64,000 nucleotides of DNA from Streptomyces sp. NBC_01283 (GCF_041435335.1 NZ_CP108430.1:7970001-8034000), one strand, 5' to 3'; shown: positions 7,078 to 16,725, numbered from the stretch's first letter. Translations and numbers: made by a program. The notes: generated from the sequence alone by a model not told the origin.

Positions 7078-8319
7078 TCAGCCCGTGACGGACGGCAGGC
7101 CCGGGCGGTGAGCCGGGCGGGTCCGGCGGGAGCGCAACTCCAGGGCGCGCAGGACCAGTTCCGTGGCGAAACGGTGGTCCGGCGAGGCCAGCAGGTCGCC
7201 GAAGACCTTCTCCAGGTTGCGCATCCGGTAGCGGACCGTCTGAGGGTGCAGATGGAGCTGGTCGGCCATCCGCAGGACGTTTCCCCGGGTGTCGAGCCAC
7301 GCGCGCAGGGTGTGGATGAGCCGGTCGCGCTGATTGGACGTGAGGCCCGCCAAGGGAGCGAGCTGTTGCTTGGCGAGCGCCGTGATGAGGCCGGGGTCGG
7401 CGAAGAGGGAGAGCGTGACGAGGTGGTCCTCGCAGTGGATGTACGGGGCGTCCTCCAGGATGCCCGCCTCCGCGAGGCTCAAGGCTCTTCGGGCCCAGCG
7501 CAGGGACTCCGCCGCGTCCGCGAGCGGCACGGTCAGGCCGACGGCCGCGCGGGTGGTGTGCGGGGCCGCGTCCATGAAGGCGCGGCGGTGCTCGTCGACG
7601 GAACCGGGCATCAGGGCGTGCGGGAGCGGGGAGCCCAGGTCGACCAGGACGTCCTCGGAGATCGCGCCCCGGTCCGGTCTGCCGTCCGCGCTGAACGCGA
7701 TCGGGGTGACCTCGTCGGGCAACTGCCACTTGGCGCGCTCGGCGAGTTCCACGAGGGTCGCCCGGGGGACGGCGACGTCCGACAGCAGTTGCCTGAGCAG
7801 CCGTTGCCGCTGGATGTCCTGGCCCTGCTCCATCTCCGCCCGGGCCTCCTGGTAGCCCTCGCGGGAGACCTCCATCAGGTTGTCCACGTACGCCAGCAGG
7901 GCCTCTGCGAAGGAGAGCATCAGACCGGCCGGCAGGTTGAGCCGCCGGAGCACCCCCTTGGCCCGGTTGAGGGCGAGCCGCGCCCCGAGCCGGAAGATCG
8001 CCTGCATGGTGTCCAGGCTCCGGCCCTCGTACGCCTCGAAGCGGCCGAACATGCGGCACACCTTGTCGCGTTGGACGGTGGAGGTGTCCGGGGCCGCGAC
8101 CTGATCCACGAAGCTGGTCAGATTGTGCTCGACGATGAGATGCACGGCCCGGGAATAGGGACCGTCGAGAACTTCCGCGTATTCGGGGTAGGAGCGACGG
8201 ATCTCCTCGATGACTTCCTGGATGAGTCCGGGAAGTTCGGGCCGCATGACCGCGGCGAACTCGCGGGGGAGAACGGACGCCGGATGTCCCGCATCCCCCG
8301 CCCTTAACGCAGTTGTCAT
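7078..8319 (-). CDS. PucR/CdaR-type helix-turn-helix regulator with a TTA codon
   Basis: A 413-residue regulator. The N-terminal RsbT co-antagonist-like helical region (about 20-170, with LVEHNLTSFVDQV-like and LNLPAGLMLSFAEALLAYV segments) is followed by a central domain. The C-terminal PucR helix-turn-helix is DTRGNVLRMADQLHLHPQTV followed by RYRMRNLEKVFG. Start ATG 8319. Codon 5 is TTA (8305-8307), a rare leucine codon read by the bldA tRNA, so translation is likely developmentally delayed. It is transcribed away from the mce operon across a 700-bp gap and may regulate it, which is inference from position. Confidence 0.88.
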   Translation of the reverse strand: MTTALRAGDAGHPASVLPREFAAVMRPELPGLIQEVIEEIRRSYPEYAEVLDGPYSRAVHLIVEHNLTSFVDQVAAPDTSTVQRDKVCRMFGRFEAYEGRSLDTMQAIFRLGARLALNRAKGVLRRLNLPAGLMLSFAEALLAYVDNLMEVSREGYQEARAEMEQGQDIQRQRLLRQLLSDVAVPRATLVELAERAKWQLPDEVTPIAFSADGRPDRGAISEDVLVDLGSPLPHALMPGSVDEHRRAFMDAAPHTTRAAVGLTVPLADAAESLRWARRALSLAEAGILEDAPYIHCEDHLVTLSLFADPGLITALAKQQLAPLAGLTSNQRDRLIHTLRAWLDTRGNVLRMADQLHLHPQTVRYRMRNLEKVFGDLLASPDHRFATELVLRALELRSRRTRPAHRPGLPSVTG

Positions 8320-9023
8320 GGAACTCCCCTTACTCCGCCCGTGATCGAAACCGCTGACCGGCCGTGATGGGGACGGAACCGGTCCCGGACGACCTCGGTG
8401 GTCGTCGGCTGGCGGCGGGTCATGATTGATCTCGGCGCTTTGGAACCCCTGGCACGGTAGACCATGGACAGCCGGTGTGCACCCTGCTCATGACTCTCTT
8501 TCGGACAACCCCGTTCCACTGGTGACGTGTTCAGGGCGCCCTGTCGAAGCGGGGTCCGTCAAGGGGTCGGGAGCAGAATGCTCACCCGGGGATGAACCTC
8601 TTCCATGTGTTGTTGTTCGGGTGACAAAAGCGGGTGCCGCCTCCGGCCGTGATCGCGTGAGGAGAGCCGGAACCGCCCGTCGTCAAGAGGTTGGGCGCGG
8701 AGTACTCATCTGCGTACGAAGCCGCTCCTGGAATTACTGTCCGAGGGACAAGGAAATGCCTGGTGATTTCGGTCCCGGGCGCTTTTCCAATTCGGCCGTT
8801 GCGCCGTTCGGTTACTCGTGCGTAAGGTCCGGATCGCAAGCTGGACGGGAAGCAGAACAGGCTTTGTCGGAAGGTCTTTTCCGGGGTCTGCTCCGGCCCT
8901 CCCGGGTGCGGTCGCCCCTTCGTGCACGGGGTCCCGGCTCTCCCCGGCCCACGTGAGTACCCCCTCCATCGACCCCGTGGCGGCCCCCCTGCCGCGGGGT
9001 CCCCCCTTGATCGGAGAGCAGCG
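8320..9023. other. Long divergent intergenic region, PucR gene / mce operon
   Basis: About 700 bp without a credible gene. The frames present have scrambled, arginine/cysteine-rich composition. It must contain the promoters of both units. The only structure noted is a small hairpin, GACGACC-TCGGT-GGTCGTC, at 8388-8406. The local composition is less G/C-biased than the flanks. No clear operator was found by eye. Confidence 0.4.
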
Positions 9024-10511
9024 ATGACCGGAGCCACGAGCGGCAGGCGCGGCGTGCGACTGGCCGCGGTCGTCGCCGCCTCCTGCGTGCTCGGCCTGCT
9101 GCCCGGCTCCGGTTCCGCCGCGCGGGATCAGCGAGAGGCCCGGCTCACCGCCACGTACGACTGCGCACTGCCCTCGGGTGCTCGGCAGGTCGAGGTCGCC
9201 TTCGATGCCATGTTTCCCGCGCGCGGTGCGGTCGGGAAGCCGATCCGGCCCGCGTCGGTGAGCGTACGGGTGAGCCTGCCGCGGCAGGACGTGACGGATC
9301 TGCTGCCCGAGGGGACGGCTTCGGTCGCGGGGACGGCCGCGCTCACCACGGCGGTCGCCCAGGGACGGAACCGGGCGAGGGCCGAATGGGCGGACCTGGC
9401 CTCCGCCGAGGTGGAACTGCCCGCGCGGGGCGCCGTCGAGATCGGTTTCAGCGGCGGCGTGCCGTATGTGACCGTCGGCTCCGAAGGCGATGTCACCTTC
9501 AGGGTGGGGCAGTTGGGCCTCGCACTGGCCGCCGCCCCTGCCTCGGCCAGCGGCGGGCCGGGAGTCACCATCGACCCGGGAGTCACCGGCGCCGAGGGGG
9601 CGAAGCCCGCCCCGGCCCGGCTGGCCTGCGCCCCGGCCCGGGGCGCGGACACCCTGCTCGCGACGGTCCCTGTCGTGGCGGCCGATTCAGGGACGACCTC
9701 GGCGCCGCCGGACGACCCCAGCGGCCCGGACAGCAAGACCCCGGACAGCGACACCCCGGACGGCGCTTCCCCGGGCATCCACGCAGGGCCACGGCCCCGC
9801 GCCGCCCTGGACCAGTGCCCCGCGGAGCCGCCCCAGGGCAAGCTCGACCCGAAGAGGCTGCCGCCGGTGCCCCCGGGCGGTGCGGCCGAAGAGCTGGAGG
9901 CGACCTCGATGTGCGCGGTGCCGGTGGGCTTCGCCACCCTGCGCAAACTGAAGAGCTCCGCCCTGGTCAACGACCCGCGCGGGCACCGGGTCGGCCTCAT
10001 GCGCCTCGCCATGCGGATGCGTGAGGTCAGGGCGCCCGGTTACGTGGAGTACGACCACCTCGGGATCATGCAACTCCCCGACACCGAGGGCACGTTCCTC
10101 ACCTTCGGGTTTCAGCCGACCACCGCCAAGGTCCGCTTCGAGCCCGAGCCGGCGACCATCGTCAACATCATCCGGCCGGGCAAGCCGCCGGTGACCAAGG
10201 TCGGCTACCGCCAGTATCTGCGCCTGTACGACGTACGGATCAATGGCGTGCCCCTCGATGTCGGACCCCGGTGTCGCACTTCGCGGCCCGTCGAGACGCA
10301 GCTGACCGGCAGCTATCCCGTGAGCGAGGGCGGGCTGCTCCAGGGCGAGCTGGACATTCCGCCGCTCGAAGGGTGCGGCGCGAACGGAGAGGACCTGGAC
10401 CCGCTGCTCTCCGGCGCGGTCTCCGGGCCCGGCAACCCACTGAAATTCCGCCAGGGGCGCGTCTGCGGCGCCGGATCGACCTGCGGGATCCCGGAACTCC
10501 CCGGCCTCTGA
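9024..10511 (+). CDS. Secreted DUF6801-like leader protein of the mce operon
   Basis: A 495-residue exported protein. The signal peptide covers residues 1 to about 34 (GVRLAAVVAASCVLGLLPGS). An N-terminal beta-rich domain begins LTATYDCALPSGARQVEVAF. A Pro/Asp/Ser-rich linker (DPSGPDSKTPDSDTPDG) leads to a C-terminal domain containing FGFQPTTAKVRFE and an ending PLEGCGANGEDLDPLLSG. Both domains have visible counterparts in the surface protein at 24259-25518. Start ATG 9024 follows GGAGAG; the longer frame is not signal-like. It is first in the mce operon, 101 bp before the ATPase gene, so it may act in lipid handling outside the membrane. The family name DUF6801 is from memory. Confidence 0.75.
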   Translation: MTGATSGRRGVRLAAVVAASCVLGLLPGSGSAARDQREARLTATYDCALPSGARQVEVAFDAMFPARGAVGKPIRPASVSVRVSLPRQDVTDLLPEGTASVAGTAALTTAVAQGRNRARAEWADLASAEVELPARGAVEIGFSGGVPYVTVGSEGDVTFRVGQLGLALAAAPASASGGPGVTIDPGVTGAEGAKPAPARLACAPARGADTLLATVPVVAADSGTTSAPPDDPSGPDSKTPDSDTPDGASPGIHAGPRPRAALDQCPAEPPQGKLDPKRLPPVPPGGAAEELEATSMCAVPVGFATLRKLKSSALVNDPRGHRVGLMRLAMRMREVRAPGYVEYDHLGIMQLPDTEGTFLTFGFQPTTAKVRFEPEPATIVNIIRPGKPPVTKVGYRQYLRLYDVRINGVPLDVGPRCRTSRPVETQLTGSYPVSEGGLLQGELDIPPLEGCGANGEDLDPLLSGAVSGPGNPLKFRQGRVCGAGSTCGIPELPGL

Positions 10512-10565
10512 CCGCCGGGCGAGCCGCGCACGAGGCCGAAAGGAGACGGCCGGCTCCTGGACCGA

Positions 10566-10597
10566 GAGCAACCCGAACGCTGAGCAACCCGAACGCT
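10566..10597. repeat. 16-bp perfect tandem duplication before mceG
   Basis: The unit GAGCAACCCGAACGCT occurs twice head to tail, and a third copy begins (GAGCAAGG) and merges into the mceG ribosome-binding site. It is probably a recent slippage event within the operon's leader-to-ATPase gap. Confidence 0.85.
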
Positions 10598-10612
10598 GAG
10601 CAAGGAGGTGCG

Positions 10613-11704
10613 ATGGGAGTCGAAGTGGTCGTCGAAGGGCTGACCAAGTCGTTCGGAAAGCAGAACATCTGGCAGAACGTGACGCTCACCCTGCCGCGCG
10701 GCGAGGTCAGCGTGATGCTCGGCCCGTCCGGCACCGGCAAGACGGTCTTCCTGAAGTCGATCGTCGGCCTGGTCCGCCCCGAGCGGGGGCACGTCCTCAT
10801 CGACGGCGTGGACATGGTCAACAGCCGCGAACGGGACGTGTACGAGGCCCGGAAGCTGTTCGGCCTGATGTTCCAGGACGGCGCGCTCTTCGGCTCTCTC
10901 AGCCTCTTCGACAACGTCGCGTTCCCGCTGCGCGAGCACACCCGCAAGAAGGAGTCGGAGATCCGCCGGATCGTCATGGAGCGGCTCGATCTGGTCGGCC
11001 TCGCAGGCGCCGAGAAGAAGCTGCCCGGCGAGATATCGGGCGGGATGCGCAAACGCGTGGGCCTGGCGCGGGCGTTGGTGCTCGATCCGCAGATCATCCT
11101 CTGCGACGAGCCGGACTCCGGGCTCGACCCGGTGCGCACGTCGTATCTCTCGCAGCTCCTGATCGACATCAACGCGGAGATCGACGCGACGATGCTCATC
11201 GTCACGCACAACCTCGACATCGCGGCGACCGTCCCGGACAACATGGGGATGCTGTTCCGCCGCCACCTCGTGACCTTCGGGCCGCGCGAAGTGCTCCTCA
11301 CCAGCGAGGAGCCGGTGGTCGAGCAGTTCCTCACCGCCCGCAGGGCGGGCCCCATCGGCATGTCCGAGGAGAAGGACCAGGCCACCCTGGACCGGGAGGC
11401 CGCGCGCGGCATCGTCGCCGGGCCCGCCATGGAGCGGACCATCGTGCCGCAGCTGGCGCCCACCCCCGGGCTGCCGGAGCGCCGGGCGGTGCGCCGGCGC
11501 CGGGAGCGGGTCCGGGCCATGCTGCACGAGCTGCCGCCCGCGGCCCGCCGCGCCATCGAGGCAAGCCTGCGGGACGACGACGCACCCACGCTCGACGCAC
11601 CCAGGCCCGACGCACCCAGGCCCGACACACCCAAGCTCGCCGCCCCCACCCTCGACGGGCCCGGCCGTGCCGAGCCCCGCATCAGCCGGGGAGCGGGCGC
11701 ATGA
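10613..11704 (+). CDS. mceG: Mce ATPase (MceG/Mkl-type ABC ATP-binding protein)
   Basis: A 363-residue cytoplasmic ATPase that energises Mce lipid import with the YrbE permeases. Walker A is GPSGTGKT (37-44), the signature is EISGGMRKRVGLARAL, and Walker B is IILCDEPDSGLD. LMFQDGALFGSLSLFDNV is typical of the MlaF/Mkl branch. The C-terminus carries a long extension after about residue 250 ending in Asp/Pro-rich near-repeats (LDAPRPDAPRPDTP). Start ATG 10613 follows AAGGAGG. It overlaps the next gene by 4 bp. In mycobacteria Mkl is usually unlinked; in Streptomyces it heads the locus as here. Confidence 0.93.
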   Translation: MGVEVVVEGLTKSFGKQNIWQNVTLTLPRGEVSVMLGPSGTGKTVFLKSIVGLVRPERGHVLIDGVDMVNSRERDVYEARKLFGLMFQDGALFGSLSLFDNVAFPLREHTRKKESEIRRIVMERLDLVGLAGAEKKLPGEISGGMRKRVGLARALVLDPQIILCDEPDSGLDPVRTSYLSQLLIDINAEIDATMLIVTHNLDIAATVPDNMGMLFRRHLVTFGPREVLLTSEEPVVEQFLTARRAGPIGMSEEKDQATLDREAARGIVAGPAMERTIVPQLAPTPGLPERRAVRRRRERVRAMLHELPPAARRAIEASLRDDDAPTLDAPRPDAPRPDTPKLAAPTLDGPGRAEPRISRGAGA

Positions 11705-12498
11705 CCGCCCCTCCCTCGGTCCGTCCGCCGCTGCCGGGCCTGGGCGTGCTGCGCGAGATCGGCCACCTGTTCGCGCTCGCCGTGAGTGTGGTCCGGCTGA
11801 TCCTCAAGCGGCCCTTCCAATGGCGGGAGTTCGTCGAGCAGTTCTGGTTCATCGCGAGCGTCACGATCCTGCCCGCGATGCTGGTGACGATCCCGTTCGG
11901 AGCGGTGATAGCACTCCAAGTGGGCTCTCTGATCGAGCAGTTCGGCGCCCAGGCCTTCACCGGCGGCGCCAGCGTCCTCGTCATCATCCAGCAGGCGAGC
12001 CCCTTGATCGTGTCCCTGCTCATCTCGGGCGTCGCGGGGTCCGCGATCTGCGCGGACCTCGCCTCGCGCACCATCCGTGAGGAGCTCGACGCCATGCGGG
12101 TGATGGGTGTCTCGCCCGTCCAGCGTCTCGTCGTCCCCCGGGTGCTCGCCGTGATGCTGGTCGGGGTGCTCCTCAACGGGCTCGTCTCCGTGGTCGGCAC
12201 CCTCGGCGGCTACTTCTTCAACGTCGTGATGCAGAACGGCACCCCGGGTGCGTACGTCGCCAGCTTCTCCGCGCTGGCCCAGCTGCCCGACCTCTACATC
12301 AGCGAACTGAAAGCGCTGATCTTCGGCTTCATCGCCGGTGTCGTCGCCGCGTACCGCGGACTCAACCCGAAGGGCGGACCGAAGGGTGTGGGCGACGTGG
12401 TGAACCAGTCCGTCGTCTTCACCTTCCTCATCCTCTTCTTCGTCAACATGGTCCTGACGGGCGTCTATCTGCAGCTCGTCCCCCCGAAAGGGCTGTGA
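11701..12498 (+). CDS. yrbEA: YrbE-type Mce permease A
   Basis: A 265-residue integral membrane permease of the MlaE/YrbE family and partner of the second permease at 12502. Hydrophobic helices and the conserved block SAICADLASRTIREELDAMR with VMGVSPVQRLVVPRVLA identify it. This is the coupling region that contacts the ATPase. ATG 11701 overlaps the mceG stop (ATGA), indicating translational coupling. Confidence 0.93.
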   Translation: MTAPPSVRPPLPGLGVLREIGHLFALAVSVVRLILKRPFQWREFVEQFWFIASVTILPAMLVTIPFGAVIALQVGSLIEQFGAQAFTGGASVLVIIQQASPLIVSLLISGVAGSAICADLASRTIREELDAMRVMGVSPVQRLVVPRVLAVMLVGVLLNGLVSVVGTLGGYFFNVVMQNGTPGAYVASFSALAQLPDLYISELKALIFGFIAGVVAAYRGLNPKGGPKGVGDVVNQSVVFTFLILFFVNMVLTGVYLQLVPPKGL

Positions 12499-12501
12499 CC
12501 C

Positions 12502-13332
12502 ATGGCCCTCACCGAACGCGGCGGCAAGAGCCGCGCCTTCGCCTGGCTGGACCGGCCAGGAGACGAACTCCTCTTCTACGTGCGGGCGTTGATCTGGATT
12601 CCGCGCGCGGTGCGCCGCTATCCCAAGGAGATCCAGCGGCTCCTCGCCGAGGTCGCCTTCGGCAGCGGCGGGCTCGGGGTGATCGGCGGCACCGTCGGCG
12701 TGATGATCGGCATCACCGTCTTCACCGGCACGGTCGTCGGCCTTCAGGGGTACGCGGCGCTCAGCCAGATCGGCACCGACGCGTTCACCGGATTCGTCTC
12801 CGCCTACTTCAACACCCGCGAGATCGGCCCGCTCGTCGCCGCCCTGTCCCTGTCCACCACCGTCGGCGCGGGCTTCACCGCACAGCTCGGCGCGATGCGC
12901 ATCAACGAAGAGGTCGACGCCCTGGAGAGCATGGGCGTGCGCTCCACCCCCTTCCTCGTCAGCACCCGCATCGTGGCCGGCGCGCTCGCGGTCATCCCGT
13001 TGTACGGCATCGGTCTGCTCGGCTCCTATCTGGCCTCGCGGGCGACGACCGTACTGTTCAACTCGCAGTCCACAGGCACCTACGACCACTACTTCCAGCT
13101 CTTCCTGGTCCCGACGGACGTGCTCCTGTCCTTCCTCAAAGTGCTGGTCTTCAGCGTGCTCGTGATCCTCGCGCACTGCTACTACGGCTTCCGCGCCTCG
13201 GGCGGACCGGCGGGAGTCGGGGTGGCCGTCGGCCGCTCGGTGCGGACCGCGATCGTCCTCATCAGCGTCACCGACTTCTTCCTCAGCCTGGCGCTCTGGG
13301 GCGCCACGACCACGGTGAAGGTGGCCGGATGA
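12502..13332 (+). CDS. yrbEB: YrbE-type Mce permease B
   Basis: A 276-residue second permease subunit. The MlaE-family coupling block reads GFTAQLGAMRINEEVDALES and then MGVRSTPFLVSTRIVAG. The N-terminus has an amphipathic LFYVRALIWIPRAVRRYPKE segment typical of YrbEB. It follows yrbEA after 3 bp and overlaps mceA by 4 bp. It forms the heteromeric channel with yrbEA. Confidence 0.93.
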   Translation: MALTERGGKSRAFAWLDRPGDELLFYVRALIWIPRAVRRYPKEIQRLLAEVAFGSGGLGVIGGTVGVMIGITVFTGTVVGLQGYAALSQIGTDAFTGFVSAYFNTREIGPLVAALSLSTTVGAGFTAQLGAMRINEEVDALESMGVRSTPFLVSTRIVAGALAVIPLYGIGLLGSYLASRATTVLFNSQSTGTYDHYFQLFLVPTDVLLSFLKVLVFSVLVILAHCYYGFRASGGPAGVGVAVGRSVRTAIVLISVTDFFLSLALWGATTTVKVAG

Positions 13333-14651
13333 GCGCCCCGCCGAAGACCCGGGCCCGCACGACGGCCGCCGTACCGGTGGCGCGCACCCGCCCCACGGAG
13401 AGCGCTCTGGCCCGCCGCAGACGGCTAGCCGGAGTCGTGTACCTCGTGGTGCCCGCCCTGCTGGTGTGGCTGTCGATCGCCGTGTACGACAAGGAGTTCA
13501 CCGACTCGGCGACCGTCATCGTCGAGACGGGGCGGGCCGGCAGCGAGATGCACCCGCGCGCGGAGGTCAAACTGCGCGGCGTCGTCATCGGCGAGGTCGA
13601 GAGGATCGACACGGGCGGCCGGGCCGCGCGTCTCACCCTCGCCCTCCAACCCGACAAGATCGGCCGGGTCCCGTCCGACGTCCGCGCCCAACTCCTGCCG
13701 ACCACCCTTTTCGGACAGCGGTACGTGGCCCTCGTACCGCCCGAGAATCCCTCGCCCCGTCCGCTCGCCGCGGGCAGCGTCATCCCCCGGGACCGCAGCC
13801 GCAGCGCCGTGGAACTGGAGCAGGTGCTCGACAACCTGCTGCCCCTGCTGACCGCCGTGCGGCCCCAGGAACTGTCGGCCACGCTGTCCGCCCTCGCCCG
13901 GGCCCTCGAAGGGCGGGGCGAGAAGATCGGCGACGCGTTGGTGACCCTGAACGGCTACCTGAAGGACTTCAACCCCCATCTGCCGTCCCTGAACCGCGAC
14001 ATCGAGGAACTCGTCGAACTGAGCGACACCTACGCCGACGCGGCGCCCGATCTCGTCGACGCACTGCACGACGCCACCACCACGAGCGCCACCATCGCCG
14101 CGCAGCGGGCCGAACTGTCCACGCTGTACGCCTCCGTCACCAGCAGCTCCCAGGAGACCGGCAGCTGGCTGCGCGGCAACCGGGCCAACCTCATCCGGCT
14201 GACCGCGACCAGCCGCCCGACCCTGGAGATCCTCGCGCGGTACGCGTCCGCGTTCCCCTGCACCCTGCGCACGGTCGCCGACTTCGTGCCGGCGATGGAC
14301 GCCGCCCTCGGCAAGGGCACCGACCGGCCGGGCCTGCGCGTCGATGTCCGGGTCGTCCCCTCGCGCGGCGCCTATGTGCCGGGCCGGGACACGCCCCGCT
14401 ACGACGCGGACCGCGGGCCGCGCTGCTATCCCGTCCCCTACACGGGCGGCTCGTACGCCGCGCCGCAGAGCACGGCCACCACCCTGAGCGGCGTGTCCGG
14501 CGGTCTCGGTGTCGCCAACTCGCCCCAGGAGAACGACCTGGTCACCGAACTCCTCGCCGCACCGGACCAGGAACGTCACGCATCCCTGCCCGACTGGACG
14601 AGCGTGCTCGCCGGACCGGCCTTCCGCGGGGCGGAGGTGAAGCTGAGGTGA
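13329..14651 (+). CDS. mceA: MceA substrate-binding subunit
   Basis: A 440-residue subunit. A single N-terminal membrane anchor (about 36-54) is followed by the MCE/MlaD domain (ETGRAGSEMHPRAEVKLRGV then VIGEVERI, about 60-145). Next comes a helical region (about 160-320) that in other Mce proteins forms the hydrophobic tunnel, and a proline/glycine-rich tail with two cysteines. The family lines six such subunits across the cell envelope to carry sterols or fatty acids. ATG 13329 overlaps yrbEB by 4 bp. The transported lipid in this organism is unknown. Confidence 0.92.
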   Translation: MSAPPKTRARTTAAVPVARTRPTESALARRRRLAGVVYLVVPALLVWLSIAVYDKEFTDSATVIVETGRAGSEMHPRAEVKLRGVVIGEVERIDTGGRAARLTLALQPDKIGRVPSDVRAQLLPTTLFGQRYVALVPPENPSPRPLAAGSVIPRDRSRSAVELEQVLDNLLPLLTAVRPQELSATLSALARALEGRGEKIGDALVTLNGYLKDFNPHLPSLNRDIEELVELSDTYADAAPDLVDALHDATTTSATIAAQRAELSTLYASVTSSSQETGSWLRGNRANLIRLTATSRPTLEILARYASAFPCTLRTVADFVPAMDAALGKGTDRPGLRVDVRVVPSRGAYVPGRDTPRYDADRGPRCYPVPYTGGSYAAPQSTATTLSGVSGGLGVANSPQENDLVTELLAAPDQERHASLPDWTSVLAGPAFRGAEVKLR

Positions 14652-15682
14652 GCGGACAGCGCAGCCTGACCGGTCCCGCCGTGAAATCGCTGATCTTCAT
14701 CGTGGTGACCGCCCTGGCGACCACCGTGCTCGCTCTGAGCGTCGCGGGCACCGACGTCGGCGGGACCCGCGGCTACAAGGCGTGGTTCACCGATGCCACC
14801 GGTCTGAACGAGGGCGACTCGGTGCGCATCGCCGGGGTCGAGGTGGGCCAGGTGTCGTCGATCGAGATCGTCCAACACCGTTACGCGCAGGTCGAGTTCG
14901 TACTGGAAGGAGAACGGCGGGTGCCTGCCTCCGCGACGGCGTCCATCAAGTACCTGAACATGATCGGGCAGCGCTTCGTCGATCTGCGCCGCGGCCCCGG
15001 ACCGGTCGGCGGCACCCTGCGACCGGGGCAGACCATCCCGCTGAGCCGCACCACCCCGGCGCTCGACCTGACCCAGCTCTTCAACGGGTTCCAGCCGCTG
15101 ATGCAAGGGCTCGCCCCGAAGGAGACCAATCAGCTCACGGCATCGATCGTGCAGGTCCTCCAGGGCGAGGGCGGCACGGTCGAGAGCCTGCTGCGAACCG
15201 TCGGCTCACTGACCACCACGGTCGCCGCCAAGGACCAGGTGATCGGAGAGGTCATCACCAACCTCAACCGGGTCCTCAGATCGGTCAACACCCGGCAGAA
15301 GGGCTTCACCGAACTCATCGGCACGGTCGAGAAGCTGGTCTCCGGCTTCGCCGACGACCGAAAGACCGTCGGCCGGTCCGTCGACTCGCTCGCCAAGCTC
15401 AGCGTGAGCACGGCGGGTCTCTTCAAGGAGAGCCGGGCGCCCTTGAAGGACGGCATCCGCGATGTGGGGCGGGTGTCCAGGACCCTCGCCGACAACACGC
15501 CGCTCGTCGAGAACTTCCTGGAGAAGACCCCGCAGAAGATGACCGCCCTCACCCGGATCACGTCGTACGGCTCCTGGATGAACCTCTACCTCTGCGAAGC
15601 GAAGCTGAGCGGCGTCTCCACCTACGACGACAGCCCGCCGCCGACCGGACTCGCCCTCAAGGACGCGAGGTGCAGGGCATGA
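14648..15682 (+). CDS. mceB: MceB subunit
   Basis: A 344-residue MCE-domain protein. It has an N-terminal membrane anchor (SLIFIVVTALATTVLALSVA), an MlaD domain with FTDATGLNEGDSVRIAGVEV, a helical tunnel region, and a C-terminal block ending MNLYLCEAKLSG. That last block, with its cysteine, is typical of MceB-D. GTG 14648 overlaps mceA (GTGA). Confidence 0.92.
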   Translation: MSGQRSLTGPAVKSLIFIVVTALATTVLALSVAGTDVGGTRGYKAWFTDATGLNEGDSVRIAGVEVGQVSSIEIVQHRYAQVEFVLEGERRVPASATASIKYLNMIGQRFVDLRRGPGPVGGTLRPGQTIPLSRTTPALDLTQLFNGFQPLMQGLAPKETNQLTASIVQVLQGEGGTVESLLRTVGSLTTTVAAKDQVIGEVITNLNRVLRSVNTRQKGFTELIGTVEKLVSGFADDRKTVGRSVDSLAKLSVSTAGLFKESRAPLKDGIRDVGRVSRTLADNTPLVENFLEKTPQKMTALTRITSYGSWMNLYLCEAKLSGVSTYDDSPPPTGLALKDARCRA

Positions 15683-16725
15683 AGCTGCCCCGACCGCGGC
15701 GCCCCCGCCTCAAGCCCATCGGCGAGCGCAACCCGGTGGCCGTCGCCATGGCCGGGCTCCTGGCCCTGACCCTCGTCGGGCTGCTCGCCTTCCACGCCGA
15801 ATCGCTGCCCGTGATCGGCGGCGGCACCCGCTACACCGCCGACTTCAGGGATTCGGTGGGGCTCAAGGCCGGTGACGAGGTGCGGATCGCCGGTGTACGC
15901 GTCGGCAAGGTGCAGGACGTCACCCTGGACGGCCCCAAGGTGAAGGTGACATTCGAGGTCAAGGACGCCTGGATCGGCGACCGCAGCACCATCGGCATCG
16001 CCATCAAGACCCTCCTGGGCGCCAAATACCTGGCCGTGGACCCGCTCGGCAGCCGCGAGCAGGACCCCGGCACGCGCATCCCCGACCGCCGCACCACCTC
16101 TCCGTACGACGTGATGGAGGCCTTCAACGGCCTGAGCCGCACGACCGGCGAGTTGGACGAGGACCAGCTCGCCAAGAGCTTCGATGCCATCTCCGGGGCC
16201 TTCGAGAACACGCCGCCGCACGTCCGCAAGGCCGTCACGGGTCTGTCCGCGCTCTCCCGGACCATTGCCAAGCGCCATGACGACCTGGCCGAACTCCTCG
16301 ACGGGTCAGCCCGGTTCACCACGTCGGTGAACAGCAAGAAGACCCAGATCGAGCGGCTCATCGACAACGGCAATCTGCTGCTCGAAGAGGTACGCCACCG
16401 CCGCAAGGCGATCCACGCGCTGCTCACCGGCGCCCGCGACCTCGGCACGGAGATCAGCGGCCTCGTCGACGACAACGAACACGAGCTGGGGCCCGCGCTC
16501 GCCGCGCTCGACCGGGTCACCGGTGTCCTCACCAAGAACAAGAAGAACCTCGACAAGGCCCTCGCCGCCGCCGGACCGTACTACCGGCTCGTCGGCAACA
16601 CCCTGGGCAACGGGCGCTGGATGGACGGCTATCTGTGCGGCCTCGTCCCCAAGGACTACCTGCCGACGGGCACGGGGCCGGACAGCGGATGCATGCCGCC
16701 GAAGAAGCAGGGAGGCGTCCGCTGA
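15679..16725 (+). CDS. mceC: MceC subunit
   Basis: A 348-residue MCE-domain protein. A basic N-terminus and a membrane anchor (VAVAMAGLLALTLVGLLAF) precede the MlaD domain with FRDSVGLKAGDEVRIAGVRV. A helical domain and a C-terminal GRWMDGYLCGLVP follow, the last close to the MNLYLCEA of MceB. ATG 15679 overlaps mceB (ATGA). The conserved lengths and motif order confirm its place as the third subunit. Confidence 0.92.
   Translation: MKLPRPRRPRLKPIGERNPVAVAMAGLLALTLVGLLAFHAESLPVIGGGTRYTADFRDSVGLKAGDEVRIAGVRVGKVQDVTLDGPKVKVTFEVKDAWIGDRSTIGIAIKTLLGAKYLAVDPLGSREQDPGTRIPDRRTTSPYDVMEAFNGLSRTTGELDEDQLAKSFDAISGAFENTPPHVRKAVTGLSALSRTIAKRHDDLAELLDGSARFTTSVNSKKTQIERLIDNGNLLLEEVRHRRKAIHALLTGARDLGTEISGLVDDNEHELGPALAALDRVTGVLTKNKKNLDKALAAAGPYYRLVGNTLGNGRWMDGYLCGLVPKDYLPTGTGPDSGCMPPKKQGGVR

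Noticed and set aside
8426..8956. Possible small gene in the PucR-mce gap
   Set aside because: No family motif, no ribosome-binding site and irregular composition; treated as intergenic.
10240..13176. A 978-codon leftward open frame across the mce leader, ATPase and permease genes
   Set aside because: Shadow of well-supported rightward genes with conserved motifs; its translation is His/Asp/Arg-rich and resembles no family.
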